Part shown: positions 58,864 to 64,000 of the stretch, in pieces
Numbering within the stretch: the stretch's first letter is position 1
How the letters are laid out: each line of letters opens with the position of its first letter
Made by a program: the position numbers and the translations under genes
Assembly: GCA_033064195.1 (NCBI GenBank)
Contig: JARBJD010000062.1
Location: 186,001-250,000, forward strand
Direction: 5' to 3'
DNA length: 64,000 nucleotides
DNA from: Blattamonas nauphoetae
Lineage: Eukaryota > Preaxostyla > Oxymonadida
The notes under the pieces: model-generated
What the model saw: only the letters and a program-made list of their open reading frames with translations
Told to the model about the DNA's origin: nothing
The model's database searches: none

Positions 58864-60730
58864 TCATTTCAGCGCATCAAGGATCTTCAGAAGAGTATTT
58901 TCGATGTTTTCAAGTTTCGCCTCTGAACTAACTTGACGTTGATGAAGATTGTCCATATTCTGAGTGAAGGAAAGCGAGTGGGAAGAAGACTGAGAGGAAA
59001 CATGTCGGACACACCTTTTGGAGAGCTTCGATCAATTTCGTATGGCCTTCCACCGTCCTCTGCGTCTGATCCATGATTGTTAGCAGGTTGTCTTCGAGAA
59101 TAGACGATCTCGGTGGTGACGTTGAGGATGGCTGTTCGTGGGAGGAATGAGGAGAGGATGGAGCGAACTGCTGCGGTTTGGGATCAGGCTCGTCATCACT
59201 CGATTCATCCTGGAAGTCTTCTGCAGGTGGTGGATAGAAGGGATGGTGGAATTGTTCGGTCAGATGGGTAGATGTTTGTTGTGGATGAAAATGCTCTTCC
59301 TGTGTGAATTGATGCTGGGCGGATTGCTGGACTGATGATGGTTGAGTTTGTTCCTGGAATGATCGAGGAGGAGTCGCTGAATGTTCTTGAGTCCGGAGGA
59401 TCGAGTGGGGTGGTGTTTGCTCCGTGTATCCATGTGACTGTTGAGAGCTTTGTTGTGATTTGATCCGAGGAGACTTCCCAAGACTGGTTGATGATTGTTG
59501 TTTGAATGATGGGTCAACGTAGGCCATTTTTGGATCACACCTCCAAAGATACACACTGTTGTCTTCTCCACCACTCGCAAACAATGATCCTTCCTCAGAG
59601 AAACTGACTGTGATGACAGGTTTTGTGTGTGAATGGATTGTGCTTGACAGAAGGCCTGTTGTCAGATCCCAGCACTGCAGAATGTGGAAAAAAGATAGAA
59701 AACGTTGAAAATAGTTTAGAAATACATTGATTTTGGTATCACTTGAGGCAGAGAGAAGCAGTTGACCGTTTGGATGAAAGGCGATGGAATTTATCGCTTG
59801 GCTGATAAAAATAATTATAAATATATCAAAAACACACTTATGAGCGATGTATCTCTGGAGGAGCTTGTTCGTTCGGATATCCCAGATCATGATCGAGCAA
59901 TCAAGCGAACATGCCGCGACACTTGTCCCACTTGGATGGAAGCAAACCTGAGTGATATCGCTGGACAAATGTGGAAATAAACATATCATAGTTTCATACT
60001 CTTGAATCCCTTGAAGGGTATGGAGGCATGCAGTATCATCAACCGACCAAACTTTCACGCACCTATCATCCGCTCCAGTGGCAATTAATCTTGCATCTGT
60101 AAGAGGATACACAATAAAAATGAAGAGGAGGAACCTGGGGAGAAAGAACAACTTCGGACAGTGTTAGTATGTCCAGAGAATGACGATAGAAATTTTGGAT
60201 TGGGTAACGACCATATTTTTGCTGATTTGTCATTTGCACAAGATACAAGAAGCTTAGAATCATATGATACATCGACACAGTTCACCGACGACGTATGTGC
60301 AGATATACTGGTGCAACGTCCTTCTCTGTGTAAAAATTTTAAAAATTGACGATGAGCCAAACAAAGTAGGAGTCCATAGTTTAATTGTACCATCTTTTGA
60401 TGATGATACAACCAGATTTCCATTTGGAGTGAACTTAACGGATGTCACTGGCTTCTGAAGGGCAGGAAAAATTGTTGGATGGCAAAATGAAGAAATACCG
60501 TATGTCCTTTATATTTATATGCTCTATAGTTGTCTTTAAAGTTCCATATAATCACGGTATTATCTGCTCCACCAGAAACAATTTTGTTTCCAGACGAATT
60601 GAACGCGACTGATGTCACAGCACCTCGATGGCCCCTGAATGTCTTTTCCAGAGAACAAAACTAAAATGAGTGTAAAGAGAGAAAAACAGCGTACATCTGC
60701 TTGAAGAGGTGTTGAAGACTTGAAGGTCAT
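58864..60730 (-). CDS. POC1: Centriole/basal-body WD40 protein POC1
   Basis: WD40-propeller protein of centrioles and basal bodies. Repeats seen in order: FRGHRGAVTSVAFNSSG, VTSVKFTPNGNLVVSSSKD, SISAHTSSVNCVDVSYDSKL, FSGHTNTVRSCSFSPG, LIATGADDRCVKVWSV, HPSGTSVAACSLDCSIMIWD, FHPNGQLLLSASSDT and FSEEGSLFASGGEDNSVYLW. A Pro/Gln/Ser-rich linker and a short C-terminal coiled coil (KLENIENTLLKILDALK) follow, as in POC1. Many short introns. The start at 60730 gives MTFKSSTPLQAD. Confidence 0.88.
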
Positions 60731-60893
60731 GGAATAAAAAAATGGAGTGTCTGATCAAGGACACTTCATTAGCACGGAAGCAATCTCCATATCTACCCAC
60801 AATTCGTGTTTATCATTAGTCTACAGGAACATAAGGAACTAAGACATCGATTAACATCATTCCTCAATAACCTGCGTCGATCGAATCCACAGG

Positions 60894-63800
60894 ATGATGT
60901 TCGACAGAGACCTGTCAGAAGTTGATGTTTGTCGTTTGAGCACGACAGAAGATCTCCTCAATTCTCTTGAAGAAGAAAATAGAAAACTTCAACGTCTCGT
61001 AGAAGAAGAGTCTCGAAAGAAAGTGCAATGGATCCATATTGCACAAGAATCTGCTTTGGCCCGCCAAACTGATGAGCAACTCATCAAAGATTTATCGTTT
61101 CAGATTCAGATTTTGCTTGGATCGCAGAGGGAGGCTTCTAATTTGGATGGCATTTCATTCTCACCATCAATTGACAACTCCACGCATAATCAGCAACGTA
61201 ACAAACTATCATTGATCCCAGTAAATCAACTATCTTCATTTACACCGACATATAGCATGCCATCTTTCAGGACCAACACAGAACAAGTTCACACTTCTAA
61301 CTCGTCTCAAAAACCGCATCCTGGAGGAAAGAATCAACAAACTCCTCGACCAGATCTCAATTCTCAAAGAGAAATATCAGATAAACTTGTTTCTTTTACT
61401 GACATTCAAGAATTGCAACAAAACAACGTTGAACTCCTCGCTCAAATTCGACGACTCCAGGAACGTTTAAGCAAATGTGAACAGGATGACGCACTTGCCA
61501 AGCGCGTTTCAAATCCTTTTATTCCAACTTCTTTAAAAGATTCCGACCTTGAGCTTATGGATCAGACAGAACTCGCCCTCAGTCTAACTGTCAAGGAATC
61601 TCAGTCAATTATCCAAAAAATACAATTTTCACAAAAGAAACAGGCAATAATTGTGGCGGGTATTGTTCACGAAAGAGATATTTGTCGGAACATACTCAAT
61701 GCTCATGGAATTCCAGTCTCAAACAGCGATATTCTTCCAGACAATCCGATCGACAATCAATTTGACACCATTGATTCAAACCTCTTACGAATCCAAAATT
61801 CCTTTTTGCAAAGTCAGATTGCTCCACTAGAAGCAGAAGCTGAGTCTCTTCAAACCAAAATTCACACTCTTGAAATGGAACAAGGCCAATTAATTGGCGA
61901 GAAAAAATCACTCCAGAACGATATTTCTGTTGCTCTCCGTCAGAATGAACAATACAAGGAAATGCTCGAACAAAAGAACAAGACTATCGCTGAGATGCAA
62001 GCTTCCCTCGACAAATCTGCTGCTCAGTCCTTAGCCGATCGTGCTGAAGTATCCAACGAAACAACGAGACGACTTCAAGCTGAAAATGAGCTGCATATCG
62101 CCACAGCACAACAGCAACAATTATCTCAAGAAAATGCTCGACTCAAATCCATTAACACGAGTCTTGAGGAAACACTGAAGAACGCACGGTCGGAGCAACT
62201 CGCCAAAGATTCTTATATTTCGTCTCTCAACGTCTCTCTCTCCAAGTACACTTCTCAGATCACTGACACCCAAGCTCAGTCAACTGAGAGACAGAACCAA
62301 ATTGCCTCTCTCCTCCTGGAGAAACAGTCTCTCCAATCTGAAATTGCCAGTCTGAACAGTACTTTGAAATTAGAACGAGTTGAACACGGAGAAATTGTCC
62401 AAAAACTCACAGATTCACACCAACACACAACTTCGGAGCAGGAAAGCTCCATCCAGACTACCAAGCAACGGATTGAGGAACTGGAATCACAACTCAGGGT
62501 GGCAACGGAACAGAACGAATCGTTGACCAAGCAAGTATCACAGTTTCGCAGAGACATGGAAGAAATGTCAGCGGCATTCTCGTCTTTTGGTGATGGTCAA
62601 CTCGCCAGCAGCATGGGTTTGTCGTCGATATCCGCGGAGTCGCCGAGTGGTCTCTCGCTCCTCTTGACTCACGCACCACCGAGAAGTGATCAAGAAAAAA
62701 TCAAGTCTTTACAAAGGCAGCTGGATGATGCTCGTGACACGGTCCAAGTACAACGAGATATCATATCTCTCCGAGAAAGCGAGAACGAAGTCACACGAGA
62801 AGTCATCCGAAAGGCAGAAGCACTCCAGACTGAAACATTGAGAGAATTCGAAGAGTATAAACAACTCGTTGCAACAGAGGCAAGAAAATGGATGGACGAA
62901 CTCCAAAAACAAGCTGAACAACACGTCGAAGAGGAAGTAGTCCTTTGCAGGCAACGTGTTCAGGAACATAAAACTCTCACCGATTCCATCCGTGAACAAG
63001 GGGAACGCGCCCAAATGCAATGTGAAGATCTCAATTCGACACTCGCCTTTTCGTTAGTCACTCACCTCCAAACAGATGACAACACTGAATCAGTTGTCAT
63101 CTGTTCGAAAGCCTTTTTGGAAACAATGCAAACAGAGAAGGATAACCTGCAACAGAAACTGGTCGATATTGAAAGAGAACGACAGTCACTCCAGTTGATC
63201 ATGAAACAAGCCCAAGATCGAAGCGACACCATTCTTCAAGACTATGCCAGTCTTGTGGAAGAGAAAGAGAAACTCGCACAGAAATATTCACAAAAAACGA
63301 AAAGTGTTGAGGAAATCAGTTCAGAGAAAATCCGTTTGGATGAAGTTATCGAAGGAATGGAAAAAGAGAGGATAGAAATGGAAGAGAAGATCAAATTCCT
63401 TGAACATAAATGCAAGGCTGAACAAAATGCCAAGTCCCAACAAGATCCTTCATCGAAACACCTCACCTGTCAACCATCAGCTGAACCCAGTGCAGTTTCA
63501 GAGGATCAAAATGATCTCTGGAACACAATCCTCTTCCTTCGTTTGGAATTGTCAACAAAAGAATCCCAACTATCAACACTCCAAGAACAAATCCAAACTT
63601 TAATGAGGAAATGTGCAGAGTTGGAAGGAGAAGCTGAGCGGGAGAGGCAGAAACTAACTTTGATGCAAGAAAGCTCAGCCGACTCACCAGATTCCACTAC
63701 GTCTTTGCAGGCGTCTGCACATCTTCGAAATGAACTCAGTATCTTCAGAGAGTCCAATAGAACTCTTCGAACACTCAACATGACACAACAAGCGGAGAAC

Positions 63801-64000
63801 ACTGAATTACTTCGACGTCTTGATGAAGCTGAAGATGAACTCCGAACAAAGGAGAAGGAGATCCATTCTTTACAAGCATCTCTTTCTGTTGCACTGGTCG
63901 AACGCCAGAACGCAGAAAAAGAGATGGTTGGATGGAAAGAAAGAGTGGAGTCGTCACTCAAGCGATATCACGGTCTCGACATGGAAAGTGAGATTGCCGC
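60894..64000 (+). CDS. TPR: TPR/Mlp-type nuclear basket protein, 5' part (runs off the window)
   Basis: Open from 60894 to the window end without an intron, about 1,035 residues, nearly all coiled coil. Diagnostic blocks are KLVSFTDIQELQQNNVELLA near residue 165 and, near the end, WKERVESSLKRYHGLDMES, as in TPR/Mlp1 nuclear basket proteins. Human TPR is about 2,360 residues, so the rest presumably follows. The long intronless coiled-coil exon contrasts with the intron-rich neighbours. Family likely, but coiled coils are easy to mis-assign. Confidence 0.72.
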   Translation, partial: MMFDRDLSEVDVCRLSTTEDLLNSLEEENRKLQRLVEEESRKKVQWIHIAQESALARQTDEQLIKDLSFQIQILLGSQREASNLDGISFSPSIDNSTHNQQRNKLSLIPVNQLSSFTPTYSMPSFRTNTEQVHTSNSSQKPHPGGKNQQTPRPDLNSQREISDKLVSFTDIQELQQNNVELLAQIRRLQERLSKCEQDDALAKRVSNPFIPTSLKDSDLELMDQTELALSLTVKESQSIIQKIQFSQKKQAIIVAGIVHERDICRNILNAHGIPVSNSDILPDNPIDNQFDTIDSNLLRIQNSFLQSQIAPLEAEAESLQTKIHTLEMEQGQLIGEKKSLQNDISVALRQNEQYKEMLEQKNKTIAEMQASLDKSAAQSLADRAEVSNETTRRLQAENELHIATAQQQQLSQENARLKSINTSLEETLKNARSEQLAKDSYISSLNVSLSKYTSQITDTQAQSTERQNQIASLLLEKQSLQSEIASLNSTLKLERVEHGEIVQKLTDSHQHTTSEQESSIQTTKQRIEELESQLRVATEQNESLTKQVSQFRRDMEEMSAAFSSFGDGQLASSMGLSSISAESPSGLSLLLTHAPPRSDQEKIKSLQRQLDDARDTVQVQRDIISLRESENEVTREVIRKAEALQTETLREFEEYKQLVATEARKWMDELQKQAEQHVEEEVVLCRQRVQEHKTLTDSIREQGERAQMQCEDLNSTLAFSLVTHLQTDDNTESVVICSKAFLETMQTEKDNLQQKLVDIERERQSLQLIMKQAQDRSDTILQDYASLVEEKEKLAQKYSQKTKSVEEISSEKIRLDEVIEGMEKERIEMEEKIKFLEHKCKAEQNAKSQQDPSSKHLTCQPSAEPSAVSEDQNDLWNTILFLRLELSTKESQLSTLQEQIQTLMRKCAELEGEAERERQKLTLMQESSADSPDSTTSLQASAHLRNELSIFRESNRTLRTLNMTQQAENTELLRRLDEAEDELRTKEKEIHSLQASLSVALVERQNAEKEMVGWKERVESSLKRYHGLDMESEIA

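Overview
This window is nuclear DNA of a flagellated single-celled eukaryote with a compact, intron-rich genome. About 28 host genes sit on both strands, usually 50 to 300 bp apart, and most are cut by short GT-AG introns, many of only 23 to 37 nt. RSPH3 and POC1 show that the organism builds a motile 9+2 flagellum and basal bodies. Host genes end with TAA, TAG and TGA, so the standard code is used. No rRNA, mitochondrial or plastid sequence is present to place it. An anaerobic excavate such as an oxymonad (Preaxostyla) is my best guess from the gene style and the Merlin and mariner elements, but that is inference.

Layout. 0.07-5.8 kb: a two-RRM RNA-binding protein, a calmodulin-like protein, and a protein kinase with C-terminal C2H2 fingers. 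5.8-15.6 kb: a very large inverted repeat, two nearly identical arms of about 4.45 kb around a 0.9-kb spacer holding a broken Tc1/mariner transposase. Each arm carries a Merlin transposase, a set of ~21-bp repeats, an interrupted DDE-type transposase-like gene and a ~570-bp MITE. The right arm also holds the last codons and 3' flank of the adjacent host gene; the left arm repeats them and fuses them out of frame onto the kinase gene. 15.5-26.4 kb: an unrecognised 680-residue-class protein, an AKT-like AGC kinase, TSG101/VPS23, a BRCT protein and eIF5B. 27-41.4 kb: a coiled-coil protein, a PH-like/C2/LURP-one-like protein, eL37, a rhodanese-dual-specificity phosphatase, a single-pass surface protein, Fcf2, a membrane-tethered kinase, a PDI-like protein and eL15. 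41.7-64 kb: a small membrane protein, APC1, a RAD6-type E2, VPS54, a small membrane protein, a J-domain protein, RSPH3, SPT4, uL13, NSE4, POC1, and the first ~1,035 residues of a TPR/Mlp-type nucleoporin.

The host genes are ordinary cell-biology genes: translation (eL37, eL15, uL13, eIF5B, Fcf2), ubiquitin and cell cycle (APC1, RAD6-like E2), endosome/Golgi traffic (TSG101, VPS54), chromosome maintenance (NSE4, BRCT protein), transcription (SPT4), nuclear pore (TPR) and flagellum (RSPH3, POC1). No functional clustering is evident. The accessory part is the palindrome. Intron positions were worked out by eye from reading-frame continuity and family similarity; gene ends are firm where stated and uncertain where noted.
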